In this document: positions 32,964 through 41,532 of the stretch, piece by piece
Layout: each line of letters begins with the position of its first letter
Numbering within the stretch: position 1 is the first letter of the stretch
Source: M3007 sp044230315
Lineage (GTDB): Bacteria > Bacteroidota > Bacteroidia > Chitinophagales > Saprospiraceae
Length of the DNA: 64,000 bases
Direction of reading: 5' to 3'
Assembly (NCBI GenBank): GCA_044230315.1
Contig: JBGARJ010000010.1
Coordinates: forward strand, 1-64,000
Made by a program: the position numbers and the translations under genes
Notes under the pieces: model-generated
What the model was told of the DNA's origin: nothing
Databases searched by the model: none
The model's input: the letters and a program-made list of their open reading frames with translations, nothing else

Positions 32964-33873
32964 ACCGGAGATGCAACGTCAAGCCGCCATATGGCGCCAC
33001 GTCATCCAATTGATCCGCCTGGAGCATTGGGTAAAGAACCTGTTTCTTTTCATCCCTGCATTCTTTGCCGCCCGCCTCAGCGAGTGGGGGGTGCTGAAGC
33101 ATGCGGTATCTGGTTTTTTTGCTTTTTCGCTGATCGCATCCGCGGTGTACGTACTCAACGACCTCGTCGATGCTCCGCAAGACCGCAACCATCCCGACAA
33201 ATGCCGTCGCCCCATTGCCAGTGGAGCGGTCGGGCAGCGCGGCGCTATCCTGTTATTAGTGTCGTTATTTGGCGCAGGCACAGCAATGGCCGCCTGGCTT
33301 CAGCCATCCTTCCTGTTGATCTGCCTGTTGTACTTTGTGATCAACGTATTTTACAGTTTTTCGCTAAAACATATTGCGCTTGTCGATATCAGCCTGATCG
33401 GGATGGGATTTTTACTGCGGGTTTTTGCCGGGGGCGCCGTTACCGGTGTGGAAGTATCGCATTGGCTGATCGTGATGACCTTTTTGCTGGCGCTGATTTT
33501 GGGTCTGGCCAAACGGCGCGGAGAATACGTGATCGCTACTGGCGGACATACTTTCCGGCGGGCACTCGAAGGATACAATCTGCCCTTTCTCGACGTCAGT
33601 ATTACGGTTTGCTCTACCGTGGCCATCGTAGCTTACCTGATGTATTGCTTTTCGCCGGAAGTCACGAGCCGGATCGGCAGCGATAATATTTTTTACACGG
33701 CGTTTTTTGTGATCCTGGGCATCCTGCGGTATTTGCAACTCACGCTGGTATTTGACCGGACGGAATCGCCCACCCGTGCGCTGCTGCGCGACGGCTTTTT
33801 GCAAATCGTCCTGCTGGGGTGGATCGGGGCGTTTGCCTGGCTCCTGTATGGAAAACGGTGGCTCGGATTCTGA
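32956..33873 (+). CDS. Decaprenyl-phosphate phosphoribosyltransferase-like UbiA protein
   Basis: A 305-residue integral membrane UbiA-superfamily enzyme. The motif N68-D-L-V-D72-APQ-D76-RNHP and the following KCRRPIASG (82-90) are typical of the subgroup that moves 5-phosphoribose to decaprenyl phosphate, as in arabinan precursor synthesis of actinobacteria, rather than of quinone prenyltransferases. About eight helices are visible. Related genes exist in many Bacteroidota, where the product may feed surface glycans; this is inference. Its start overlaps purN by 8 bp. No dprE-like oxidoreductase is in the window. Confidence 0.8.
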   Translation: MAEPEMQRQAAIWRHVIQLIRLEHWVKNLFLFIPAFFAARLSEWGVLKHAVSGFFAFSLIASAVYVLNDLVDAPQDRNHPDKCRRPIASGAVGQRGAILLLVSLFGAGTAMAAWLQPSFLLICLLYFVINVFYSFSLKHIALVDISLIGMGFLLRVFAGGAVTGVEVSHWLIVMTFLLALILGLAKRRGEYVIATGGHTFRRALEGYNLPFLDVSITVCSTVAIVAYLMYCFSPEVTSRIGSDNIFYTAFFVILGILRYLQLTLVFDRTESPTRALLRDGFLQIVLLGWIGAFAWLLYGKRWLGF

Positions 33874-33940
33874 ATCTTGACAGACAGACCGCTAAGGTTC
33901 ATGCGCAGATTTTCTGTCACTGGTCATTCCAATTCATCAT

Positions 33941-33986
33941 GAAGGCAGGGAGAAACAGACCAAATGCTCTGTTTCTCCCTGCCTTC
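33941..33986. terminator. Perfect 18-bp hairpin between convergent genes
   Basis: GAAGGCAGGGAGAAACAG and CTGTTTCTCCCTGCCTTC pair perfectly with a 10-nt loop. It lies between the ends of the convergent UbiA-type gene (33873) and the CotH-like gene (34043). There is no T tract on either side, so its role as a terminator is probable from position only. Confidence 0.6.
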
Positions 33987-34042
33987 GCGATGAAATATTT
34001 GCCCACTTTTATGATACCGCCCGGGCAAAGGATGACAGCGTC

Positions 34043-35053
34043 CTATCGGAAAAAAGAGGTTCCCTGTTTGTCTGCCTTGCGAAAAAATGAATCCAAATAA
34101 TCGTTCAATTTATTGGCGGTGGCAGCAGGAACATAGGGGGCGTTGCAAAGCTGCGAAAAAGATTCCCGCTGGCCCTGCAAAATCCGATAAGCCCGTTCTA
34201 GGGCCTCGGGCTTCAGGCCTTGTGCCATAAGGTACCGTTCCTGCACGGAGCGCAATCCAAGCCCTGCCATCGGGGTGGCGTAGGGAGCATTGACAAAACC
34301 GGCAAAATCAAAATCGAACGGCACCAGCAGTACCTCGCCTGATGGTATCCGGATGAACCGGACGTTGCGTTGCTCAGCAATATTCCAATCGGTATTACCA
34401 ATCATGCATTGAAACATGGCCGTCAGGGCGGCCTGGTCGGTTTGCAGGCTGTCCATAGTGAACCCGTAAGTTTCTAATTGCTGGCCCTGCAGCCGGGCGG
34501 TCGTTTCTTCTTCGTCTTCAAGCAAAATAGCCTTAACAGTGTACTGCGGCGCGTTGCCGGCGCCCGTATTGACGAGTTTCAGGTCGATCAAACGGGCCCG
34601 CACGCTGGCCGGACTGATCAGTTCGAACATGCGGTAAATGAGGTATTCCCGGATGACGAGGTCATCGCCTTTCCCGTCCAGATAACACGGCAGCACCAAT
34701 TTTACCTCATTGAGCGTATCGAGTCCTTCGTCGAGCAGAAGTTTCTTTTTCGCCTTGATCTTGAGCGGTGGAATTTGGGCGATTTTCCGGCGGTATTTGC
34801 CGCGCGGGCGGACTTCTACAGAGAAGGATTTTCCATTGGCTGCGGTGAGTGTACCCGCCTGATAATCATTGCGGTTCTTTTCGGCCATCAAGGCCGAAAT
34901 ATCGGTCGATAACACCAGCGTACTGCCGGTTTCGGGCGCCAGAAATTCAAAAAAAGAAGCAACATGCTGGCGGGCCGGTTGGGCTGAGAGTGCAGCCAAA
35001 CCCAAGGTCAGGGTAGTAAGGAGATAAAAGCGGAAGTTTGTTTTCATTTTCAT
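34043..35053 (-). CDS. Secreted CotH-like protein, unknown substrate
   Basis: A 336-residue secreted protein with signal peptide (MKMKTNFRFYLLTTLTLGLAALSA). The body has motifs that resemble CotH-type atypical kinases: RPRGKYRRKIAQIPPLKIKAK (about 87-107), REYLIYRMFELISPASVRARL and IGNTDWNIAEQRNVRFI followed by VPFDFDFAGFVNAPY (about 254-268). In CotH kinases a similar NxDW plus DFD pattern supplies ATP and metal ligands. I recognise the type as a recurrent Bacteroidota secreted family without an assigned function, and the kinase link is only by pattern. It ends close to a strong hairpin and appears to be a single gene. Confidence 0.6.
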   Translation of the reverse strand: MKMKTNFRFYLLTTLTLGLAALSAQPARQHVASFFEFLAPETGSTLVLSTDISALMAEKNRNDYQAGTLTAANGKSFSVEVRPRGKYRRKIAQIPPLKIKAKKKLLLDEGLDTLNEVKLVLPCYLDGKGDDLVIREYLIYRMFELISPASVRARLIDLKLVNTGAGNAPQYTVKAILLEDEEETTARLQGQQLETYGFTMDSLQTDQAALTAMFQCMIGNTDWNIAEQRNVRFIRIPSGEVLLVPFDFDFAGFVNAPYATPMAGLGLRSVQERYLMAQGLKPEALERAYRILQGQRESFSQLCNAPYVPAATANKLNDYLDSFFRKADKQGTSFFR

Positions 35054-35281
35054 AGCGAGCGGTGCTTTCGGTCACCGACTGTTTTATTGGACACTGCTTT
35101 GTCGGCACATGTCGCACGAATATCAACGCAAGGGCTTCTTTTTTTACGCGATGTTGCATGGCTTCGACGAGCGGGCCCGGATTAACGGCGAACGACATCT
35201 TATCGAAGACGATTAATTATCGCCTGACCCGGAGGATGGTCCTGATGTAAAAAAGTGATGGAGTCTATGGCCAGCTGCCCG

Positions 35282-35289
35282 TACATTTG
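35282..35289 (+). promoter_or_regulatory. Candidate -7 box (TACATTTG) for the PolX-like gene
   Basis: Exact match to TAnnTTTG on the plus strand, 27 bp upstream of the chosen start at 35317; it also argues against the earlier in-frame start at 35287. Confidence 0.5.
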
Positions 35290-35316
35290 CCTGAATCGAC
35301 CATCCAGCCATCACGC

Positions 35317-36951
35317 ATGTCCAACAAAGAAATCGCCAACGCCTTTGACGAACTGGCCAACCTGCTCGAACTGCACGAGGACAATGAATTCAAGATTCGC
35401 TCGTACCGGAATGCCTATCTCACCTTGCGCAAACTGGATCGCCCACTGGCTAACTTGAGCGATGCGGAGCTCAAGGGCATCAAGGGGATTGGCCCCGCCA
35501 TCAGCGGCAAAATCCGCGAACTCCTCAGCGGCGGCAAAATGAAAGCATTGGAAGAAGCCCGCGCCCAAACGCCCGTCGGCGTGGTGGAAATGCTCCAGGT
35601 GAATGGGTTCGGCCCCAAAAAAGTGCGCATCGTATGGCAGGATATGGGCATCGAAACTATCGGCGAGCTGTGGTATGCCTGCAATGAAAACCGTCTGGTG
35701 GAGTTCAAAGGGTTCGGGCTCAAGACACAGGAGGATCTGAAAGGGAAACTGGAATATTACCTGCGCAGCAAAGACAAACTGCACCTCGATGCTGCCGAAG
35801 AAGAAGCCGATTTCGTAGGCGCCTGGCTGACCGGCAAATTGCCCGGCGCTTTTGTGGCACCCGTGGGGGAGTTGCGCCGCCGCTGCCCGGTGGTGGAGCG
35901 GCTGGAAATGCTGGTGGGCTATAACGGTGAACTCGACCCGGTATTCGACGGGCAAACCCTGACCCTGGAAAAGGAAGAAAACGGCGTCTGGTTGGCACGG
36001 CTGGAAAACAATACACCCGTATGGATACATCGATGCCTGGCAGAAGAATTTGGTTCAAAACTCTTCAAACTTACCGGCTCCGCCGGATTCCTCGACGCGT
36101 TTGTGCAGGCCACACCAGGATTGCAATACAAAGGGCTTCGGACCGAACAGGAGGTCTTTGAACGCGCCGGATTGCCCTTTGTGGCGCCCGAACTACGCGA
36201 AAACGCAGGATCAATCGACCAAGCGCGCCAGGGGCGCCTGCTCATGCTCATTACCGAAGAGGACATCCGGGGCGTCATCCACGTACATACCACCTGGAGC
36301 GACGGCTTGCATTCCCTGCGAGACATGTGCACGTATGCACGGGATCTGGGCTATGCCTACATTGGGATTACCGACCACAGCCAGTCGGCGTTCTATGCCA
36401 ACGGGCTGAAACCCGATCGAGTACTGGCGCAGATGGAAGAAATAGACGCGCTGAATGCAGAACTGGCGCCTTTCCGGATTTACAAGGGTATCGAAAGCGA
36501 TATCCTCAACGACGGTTCGCTGGACTATGAACCAGCCCTGCTGGAACGCTTCGATTTTGTGATCGCTTCGGTGCACAGCAACCTCAAAATGAACCGGGAA
36601 AAAGCAACGGAGCGGGTATTGCGGGCCATTGAAAATCCATATACCCGAATTCTGGGCCACCCAACGGGCCGGCTGTTGCTAAGCCGGGAAGGTTATCCGC
36701 TCGACTGGAGTGTAATATTCGAAGCCTGCGCCAGATGCGGCGTCGCTATCGAACTCAATGCCAACCCGTACCGGTTGGACCTCGACTGGACCCTGATCCC
36801 GGAAGCGGTAGAGCGGGGTATCCGGATCAGCATAAATCCAGACGCGCACAGCAAGGATGGCATTCATGATCTGCGGTATGGCGTATTTGCGGCGCGTAAA
36901 GGCGGGCTGACGGCTGCTGCGTGCCTGAATGCCTCAGAAGAATTCGTATAA
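35317..36951 (+). CDS. PolX-like protein with degenerate polymerase site and intact PHP nuclease domain
   Basis: A 544-residue protein with the layout of bacterial family X DNA polymerase/exonuclease. The N-terminal helical domain with HhH motifs (KGIKGIGPAISGKI at about 53-66, QVNGFGPKKVRIVW at 94-107) is conserved. In the palm, where the family has GSxRRxKExxGDxDxL, this protein reads GELRRRCPVVERLEML (184-199): both catalytic aspartates are replaced, by R195 and E197. The C-terminal PHP domain keeps all metal ligands: H322, H324, D329, H354, E393, H420, H448, D509 and H511. It is thus predicted to be a phosphoesterase or 3'-5' exonuclease without polymerase activity. It is a single gene followed by a hairpin. 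Confidence 0.85.
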   Translation: MSNKEIANAFDELANLLELHEDNEFKIRSYRNAYLTLRKLDRPLANLSDAELKGIKGIGPAISGKIRELLSGGKMKALEEARAQTPVGVVEMLQVNGFGPKKVRIVWQDMGIETIGELWYACNENRLVEFKGFGLKTQEDLKGKLEYYLRSKDKLHLDAAEEEADFVGAWLTGKLPGAFVAPVGELRRRCPVVERLEMLVGYNGELDPVFDGQTLTLEKEENGVWLARLENNTPVWIHRCLAEEFGSKLFKLTGSAGFLDAFVQATPGLQYKGLRTEQEVFERAGLPFVAPELRENAGSIDQARQGRLLMLITEEDIRGVIHVHTTWSDGLHSLRDMCTYARDLGYAYIGITDHSQSAFYANGLKPDRVLAQMEEIDALNAELAPFRIYKGIESDILNDGSLDYEPALLERFDFVIASVHSNLKMNREKATERVLRAIENPYTRILGHPTGRLLLSREGYPLDWSVIFEACARCGVAIELNANPYRLDLDWTLIPEAVERGIRISINPDAHSKDGIHDLRYGVFAARKGGLTAAACLNASEEFV

Positions 36952-37012
36952 AAGCGGGAAAGCCGGTAGGGGAGGGGTAGCGCGGGGATTCACGAGCGGC
37001 AGGCTGTAAACT

Positions 37013-37045
37013 AAAACTGCCCGCCTCTTCCGGACGAGCAGTTTT
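37013..37045 (+). terminator. Hairpin terminator after the PolX-like gene
   Basis: AAAACTGC and GCAGTTTT form an 8-bp stem 60 bp past the stop codon. The T-run is short (TTTT), so the terminator is moderate. Confidence 0.55.
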
Positions 37046-37143
37046 ACCAAATTGAAAACGAAAATAAAGCGTGTTTATTAATTTCTGGAGACAAAGAAAC
37101 GGTTACCCGCCGAACTAAAAAACCCCCAGATAGGGGTAACCCC

Positions 37144-37971
37144 TTATCGCTTGTGAATAAAGCCCTTTTCCTGGCAATATTCGGCGAAATCGCGGGCATT
37201 CCGAAAATCGTACACAAAAAGCGATTTGGCCTTTTTCAATAAGTTGGCGTTGTATTCGTGCAAGGTGTTGCGCGACCAGTTCCTGGCCTCAAGGATCTCT
37301 TCTACCGTTTTGCCGGAGGCGTACAGGGATAACAGGTCCAACTCGGCATTGGTAAATTCGTCGATCAGGTATAGCGAGAGTTGGGCGATCAGACGGTCTT
37401 CCAGGTTGAAATCGGAAATGTTTTTGATCTGAACGCCCGCCTCGAAGGGGCGCAAATTCCGGTGCGACCATTTCCCTTCCCGGTAAAACGTTTGCAAATT
37501 GGTCACGATCCGCCCATCGGCATCCACCTGGATTACCGTGGAGTTCATGGCGAACCAATAATAATGATTGTCCTGAGCGCGCAGCGGGATGGTCTGCCGG
37601 TAAATCGCTTCCAATGGATTGAGCACCACATTTTGTCCGTGAATCAACTCATACGCCGCGCCGCGCCAGCGCAAATAGGGAATGACATAATCGGGATGGA
37701 TTTGCCGGAAAAAATCGCGAAGCGATTCCATTTTATAGCCAAAAACAGCATTATCGCCTTCGCTGTGTGATATTCCAAGCGTTTTGTAACTGATGACCAG
37801 CCAAAACGCCATATTCGGGTAGATATCGCGGAAATTTTTCAGGCGGGTGAGCAATTCGGCAAAACGGTCGGCATCCAGATGAACGGGGTCGCCAATTTCG
37901 GCCCGGTATGCCGCAGAGGACTGTACGAGGAACCGATCATATAGTTCATCAAATGGTTGATTGCTTAACAT
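37144..37971 (-). CDS. LuxR-type HTH regulator with PAS-like N-terminal domain
   Basis: A 275-residue regulator. The C-terminal 70 residues are a LuxR-like helix-turn-helix (FTNAELDLLSLYASGKTVEE, then ILEARNWSRNTLHEYNANLL), a variant in which the usual VSxxTVxxH becomes WSRNTLHEY. The N-terminal 190 residues have a PAS-like pattern including VFGYKMESLRDFFRQIHPDY and IPLRAQDNHYYWFAMNSTVI, so a small molecule or metabolic state may be sensed. The start at 37971 (MLSNQPFDEL) was preferred; an in-frame start 11 codons earlier is possible. No partner gene is adjacent, and the TetR operon promoter is divergent from it. Confidence 0.7.
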   Translation of the reverse strand: MLSNQPFDELYDRFLVQSSAAYRAEIGDPVHLDADRFAELLTRLKNFRDIYPNMAFWLVISYKTLGISHSEGDNAVFGYKMESLRDFFRQIHPDYVIPYLRWRGAAYELIHGQNVVLNPLEAIYRQTIPLRAQDNHYYWFAMNSTVIQVDADGRIVTNLQTFYREGKWSHRNLRPFEAGVQIKNISDFNLEDRLIAQLSLYLIDEFTNAELDLLSLYASGKTVEEILEARNWSRNTLHEYNANLLKKAKSLFVYDFRNARDFAEYCQEKGFIHKR

Positions 37972-38113
37972 AGCATGGCCGAAATTCAGTAGAGCATACC
38001 CCACCGTTCAGTTTACGGCTGATGTTGAACGATTTCCAAAATTATACATTTTTTGAAAAACGCTCGGCGAAAATCACACCCTGGGTGGAAAAGAAAAAAA
38101 ATCGGGGCGAACC

Positions 38114-38143
38114 TTGACAACTGAACAGTGTTCAGTAATTTTG
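38114..38143 (+). promoter_or_regulatory. tetR promoter with palindromic operator in the spacer
   Basis: TTG at 38114-38116 and TAATTTTG at 38136-38143 match the Bacteroidota -33 and -7 elements with 19 bp between. The spacer includes the perfect 15-bp palindrome CTGAACAGTGTTCAG (38121-38135), which ends at the base before the -7 box. A repressor bound here would block the polymerase directly. A second copy lies before the efflux operon at 38931-38945. Confidence 0.75.
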
Positions 38144-38199
38144 CATCGTTTATTCAAATTCTGCCCAGCGGTGCTGGTTTGTGGATCAATATTACAATT

Positions 38200-38811
38200 A
38201 TGGGAATCATGCAACGAAAGGAACGGGAGAAAGAGGAAATGCGGCGGATCATCTTGGATGCCGCCCTGCGCCTGTTTCGGGAGCGGGGATACGACGGCGT
38301 AAGTATCCGGAATATTGCCGAAGCGATCGAGTACAGCCCGGGTACGATTTACTTGTATTACAAAGACAAAAGCGAGATATTCTTTGCCCTTCAGTACGAA
38401 GCTGCAGCCTTGAAGCGCGACCACCTTTTACCGGTGGCATCCATTGAAAACCCCTGGGAACGGCTTATTGAATTCGGTCGCCGGTATTTGGACTTCGGGA
38501 TGAAACATCCGGACCTGTACGACCTCCTTTTTATTACCCGTGCGCCGATGGAATACATTGAAAATCAGGAGTGTTGGCAATTGGGTATGGCCACGCATTC
38601 GTTTTTTGTCGAAACCGTGCAGGCCTGCGTGGACCTCCGCTATTTTAAAAGCACCGATACCGAAACCATCGCCTACACCCTGTGGTGCCATGCCCACGGA
38701 TTAGTCAGCCTTTTCGTACGGGAACGTATGCGGATGTATCCTGAAGAGCGCCGGCAAGAACTGGCGCGCAAGTCGTTTCAGATGGTGATAAAAATGGCGG
38801 AAAGCCTGTGA
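38200..38811 (+). CDS. TetR-family repressor of the efflux operon
   Basis: A 203-residue TetR-type regulator. The N-terminal helix-turn-helix is unmistakable: IILDAALRLFRERGYDGVSI, then RNIAEAIEYSPGTIYLYYKDKSEIF. The C-terminal ligand-binding domain (about 60-200) is unlike named subfamilies. M1 at 38200 or M4 at 38209 are both possible starts. The gene precedes a TolC-MFP-RND operon on the same strand, and the same palindrome CTgAACAnTGTTCAG occurs in both promoters, so it most likely represses itself and the pump until a drug or metabolite binds. Confidence 0.9.
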   Translation: MGIMQRKEREKEEMRRIILDAALRLFRERGYDGVSIRNIAEAIEYSPGTIYLYYKDKSEIFFALQYEAAALKRDHLLPVASIENPWERLIEFGRRYLDFGMKHPDLYDLLFITRAPMEYIENQECWQLGMATHSFFVETVQACVDLRYFKSTDTETIAYTLWCHAHGLVSLFVRERMRMYPEERRQELARKSFQMVIKMAESL

Positions 38812-38930
38812 CCTTTCGGCCTTTACCCGCGTCAGTCAACGCGGGTTGCCGACGGTTCATCCGCCGAAAAATACGATTCAACCGATTCCAATTGGCCGAG
38901 CTCCCCGAAACCCCTTTTTTTGCACCAATA

Positions 38931-38945
38931 CTAAACACTGTTCAG
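38931..38945 (+). promoter_or_regulatory. Second TetR operator, upstream of the efflux operon
   Basis: CTAAACACTGTTCAG differs from the perfect palindrome in the tetR promoter by one base in the left arm and one in the centre. It lies 22 bp before the TolC gene start and just after a TTTG (38919-38922) that could be the -33 element. No good -7 match was found. Confidence 0.7.
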
Positions 38946-38967
38946 TTTATTATACCTGTTTTGTCGG

Positions 38968-40326
38968 ATGAAAAAACTCCCTGTCCTGATTACCGCCGTT
39001 TTACTGCTGACCGCCTGGTCGGGCAGTTTGGCCCAGACCTCCCCAATCCTCGCCGGGTATATTGAATCTGGCTTTGCCAATAATCTGGCTTTGCAGCAGC
39101 AAAACCTGGATGTACAACAGAGCCTCGAAGCCGTGCGGCAGGCGCGCAGCCTGTTCTTTCCGACGGTGCAGTTCAATGCAACGTATACCCGGTCCGTCGG
39201 CGGTCGAAGCATCAACTTTCCCATTGGCGACCTCCTCAACCCGGTGTACACCTCGCTCAACCAAATCACTCAAACCAATCAATTTCACCTGCTGGAAAAC
39301 CAAAAAGTGCAGTTTCTGCCCGATAACTTTCAGGAAACGTATTTTAAGGTCGCTTATCCGCTTTTTAACTCCGATTTACGGTACAACCGCCAGATCAAGG
39401 AACAACTGGCACTGAACCAAACGGCGTTGAAGGCGGCCTACGAGCACGAATTGCGTTACCGGATCACCGAGGCCTACTTGCAGTACCTTCAAAGCCTGGA
39501 AGCCGAGAAAATCTGGCTGAACGCCAAAGATGTGCTGACGGAACTGCGCCGGTTCAACGAATCGCTCGTTAAAAACAACGTGGCCACCCGCGACGTGGTA
39601 GCGACCGCCGACTACGAACTCAGCAAGGCGGAACATGAAATATTTCAACTCCGCAGCCAGCAAAACACCGCGCGTGCGTACTTCAACTTCCTGCTCAACC
39701 GCGATTTGCAAACCGATGTTGTGGCCGATACCGCCCTCCTGCGGCAGGACGTGCAGGCTTATGACCTGGCCGTACTGATCCGCGATGCGCAAACCGACCG
39801 GCATGAACTCGCCGCCCTGCGCGCCGGACAAGCGGCTGCAGAAACGGCCCTCAAACTCAATGAAGCCAAACGCACCCTTCCCAATGCCTATATCGGTGCG
39901 CAGGTCGGCTTTCAGGGATATGGCTACACCTTTAAAAACCAAGCGTATGGATTGGCCCAGGTCGGACTGACTTACGATATTTTCAATGGCGGCCAAACGC
40001 GCACGAAGATCCAGCAGGCCAAAATTGAAAGCGAAAAAGTGCGGAACCAGTACGGCGAAGCGCAGCAACAAATCGCCCTCCAGGTCACCCAAGCGTGGAA
40101 CAATTTGGAAACGGCCCGGAACGCCTGGACCACTTCACAACAAGGCTTGCGCGCCGCGGAAGAAACATTCCGGATCGTCAATAATAAGTACCGCGCCAGC
40201 CAGGCTTTGTTGCTCGAGTTCCTTGACGCACAAAACCGCGTCACCACCGCCCGCTTGCAGGTGTTGTTGGCGTGGTCGGAAGTGCTGATCAAAGAAGCTG
40301 AATTGAAAAAAGCCGCCGGCCTGTAA
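38968..40326 (+). CDS. TolC-family outer-membrane efflux protein
   Basis: A 452-residue outer-membrane channel protein. A signal peptide (MKKLPVLITAVLLLTAWSGSLA) precedes two copies of the outer-membrane efflux protein domain, with long amphipathic coiled-coil helices (about 130-240 and 330-440) that build the periplasmic tunnel, and short strands such as FPTVQFNATYTRS. It is the first gene of the TolC-MFP-RND operon, 157 bp after tetR, and has its own operator copy. Specificity cannot be read from sequence. Confidence 0.92.
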   Translation: MKKLPVLITAVLLLTAWSGSLAQTSPILAGYIESGFANNLALQQQNLDVQQSLEAVRQARSLFFPTVQFNATYTRSVGGRSINFPIGDLLNPVYTSLNQITQTNQFHLLENQKVQFLPDNFQETYFKVAYPLFNSDLRYNRQIKEQLALNQTALKAAYEHELRYRITEAYLQYLQSLEAEKIWLNAKDVLTELRRFNESLVKNNVATRDVVATADYELSKAEHEIFQLRSQQNTARAYFNFLLNRDLQTDVVADTALLRQDVQAYDLAVLIRDAQTDRHELAALRAGQAAAETALKLNEAKRTLPNAYIGAQVGFQGYGYTFKNQAYGLAQVGLTYDIFNGGQTRTKIQQAKIESEKVRNQYGEAQQQIALQVTQAWNNLETARNAWTTSQQGLRAAEETFRIVNNKYRASQALLLEFLDAQNRVTTARLQVLLAWSEVLIKEAELKKAAGL

Positions 40327-40394
40327 GCGGGTTTACGGTAAACGGCCGCTGTTTTTTGATTGCTTGTGTGTAAAAATCTAAAAATCAATTTGAT

Positions 40395-41507
40395 ATGAAC
40401 AAGATAAAAACCCAGATCCTGGCGCCCGCCGCCCTGGTTACTTTCGCTGTGGCTGCGTTGTTTTACCTGTTGGGCGGTTGCGGTCAGCAGTCAGTGCCAA
40501 CGTCCAAGCCCGCCAATGCCGGGGCGGCGGATGAACGCATCCCCGTGCGTACGGCCGTTGTGCAAACCCAGACCATTGCGCTGCCGGTACATGCCAGCGG
40601 TATGCTAAGCAGTTCTGCTGAACAGCGTTTGTCGTTTAAGATCGGCGGCATTATCCGCAAAATTTATGTCGATGAAGGCGATATCGTGCGCCCCGGTCAG
40701 TTGTTGGCGGTACTCGATAAAACCGAGATCGACGCACAGGTCAGCCAGGCCAACCAGGCCCTGCTCAAAGCCGAGCGCGACCTCTCCCGGGTGGAAGGCC
40801 TCTACCGCGACAGCAGCGCCACCCTCGAACTCCTGCAAAATGCCACCACGGGCCGCGATGTGGCCAAGGAGACGGCCCGTATTGCGCAGTTCAACCAACA
40901 ATACGCCGAGATCCGCGCCACCCGTGGCGGCAAGATCATCAAAAAACTGGTCAATGAAGGGGAAATTACCGGCCCGGGCATGCCCGCCTTTGTGCTCTTC
41001 GAGACCGGCAAAGACGATTGGATCGTCAAAGTAAATGTCAGCGACCGCGATTGGGCCCGGCTGAGCCCCGGCATGCCGGCCAAAGTGACGATGGACGCTT
41101 ACCCCGCCGCCACATTCAGCGGAAAAGTGACCGATCTGGCCCCGGCAGCCGACCCGTCGAGTGGACTTTATCCCGTAGAGGTCAAAGTGACGCCGCAGGG
41201 CAAACGATTTGCTCCCGGCCTGTTTGCCCAGGTGGATATTACCCCGCAACAAGCGCGCTCGTATTCGGTGGTGCCCGTGGAGGCCATCATCGAAGGCGAC
41301 GGCCGCGAGGCCTTTGTGTTTGCCCTGCAGGGCGATGGAGAAAGCGTGCGCAAAACCCCCGTTCAGGTGGCCTTTTTAGACGGCGGCAAAGCTGTGCTGA
41401 CCCAAAGTCTCGATGCCGGAGCAGAGGTGGTTACCGCCGGAGCCCCGTATTTGACGGAGAAAAAGAAGGTGAAAAAAATGAACGAAGGCGGACTCACCCA
41501 ACAGTAA
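40395..41507 (+). CDS. RND efflux periplasmic adaptor (membrane fusion protein)
   Basis: A 370-residue adaptor. The N-terminus is a lipoprotein signal with the lipobox LLGGC (C32), so it is anchored in the inner membrane. The lipoyl half-motifs (GGIIRKIYVDEGDIVRPGQL near 88-107) flank a coiled-coil hairpin (about 115-165), and the beta-barrel domain follows with DWIVKVNVSDRDWARLSPGM. The adaptor links the RND pump and the TolC-type channel. It is 68 bp after the channel gene and 25 bp before the pump gene. Confidence 0.93.
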   Translation: MNKIKTQILAPAALVTFAVAALFYLLGGCGQQSVPTSKPANAGAADERIPVRTAVVQTQTIALPVHASGMLSSSAEQRLSFKIGGIIRKIYVDEGDIVRPGQLLAVLDKTEIDAQVSQANQALLKAERDLSRVEGLYRDSSATLELLQNATTGRDVAKETARIAQFNQQYAEIRATRGGKIIKKLVNEGEITGPGMPAFVLFETGKDDWIVKVNVSDRDWARLSPGMPAKVTMDAYPAATFSGKVTDLAPAADPSSGLYPVEVKVTPQGKRFAPGLFAQVDITPQQARSYSVVPVEAIIEGDGREAFVFALQGDGESVRKTPVQVAFLDGGKAVLTQSLDAGAEVVTAGAPYLTEKKKVKKMNEGGLTQQ

Positions 41508-41532
41508 AACGCAAACCTACCGAACCACTGTC

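Noticed and set aside
33941..33986. Mobile element end or attachment site
   Set aside because: It is a single perfect hairpin between convergent genes with no target duplication or transposase nearby; a terminator is the simpler reading.
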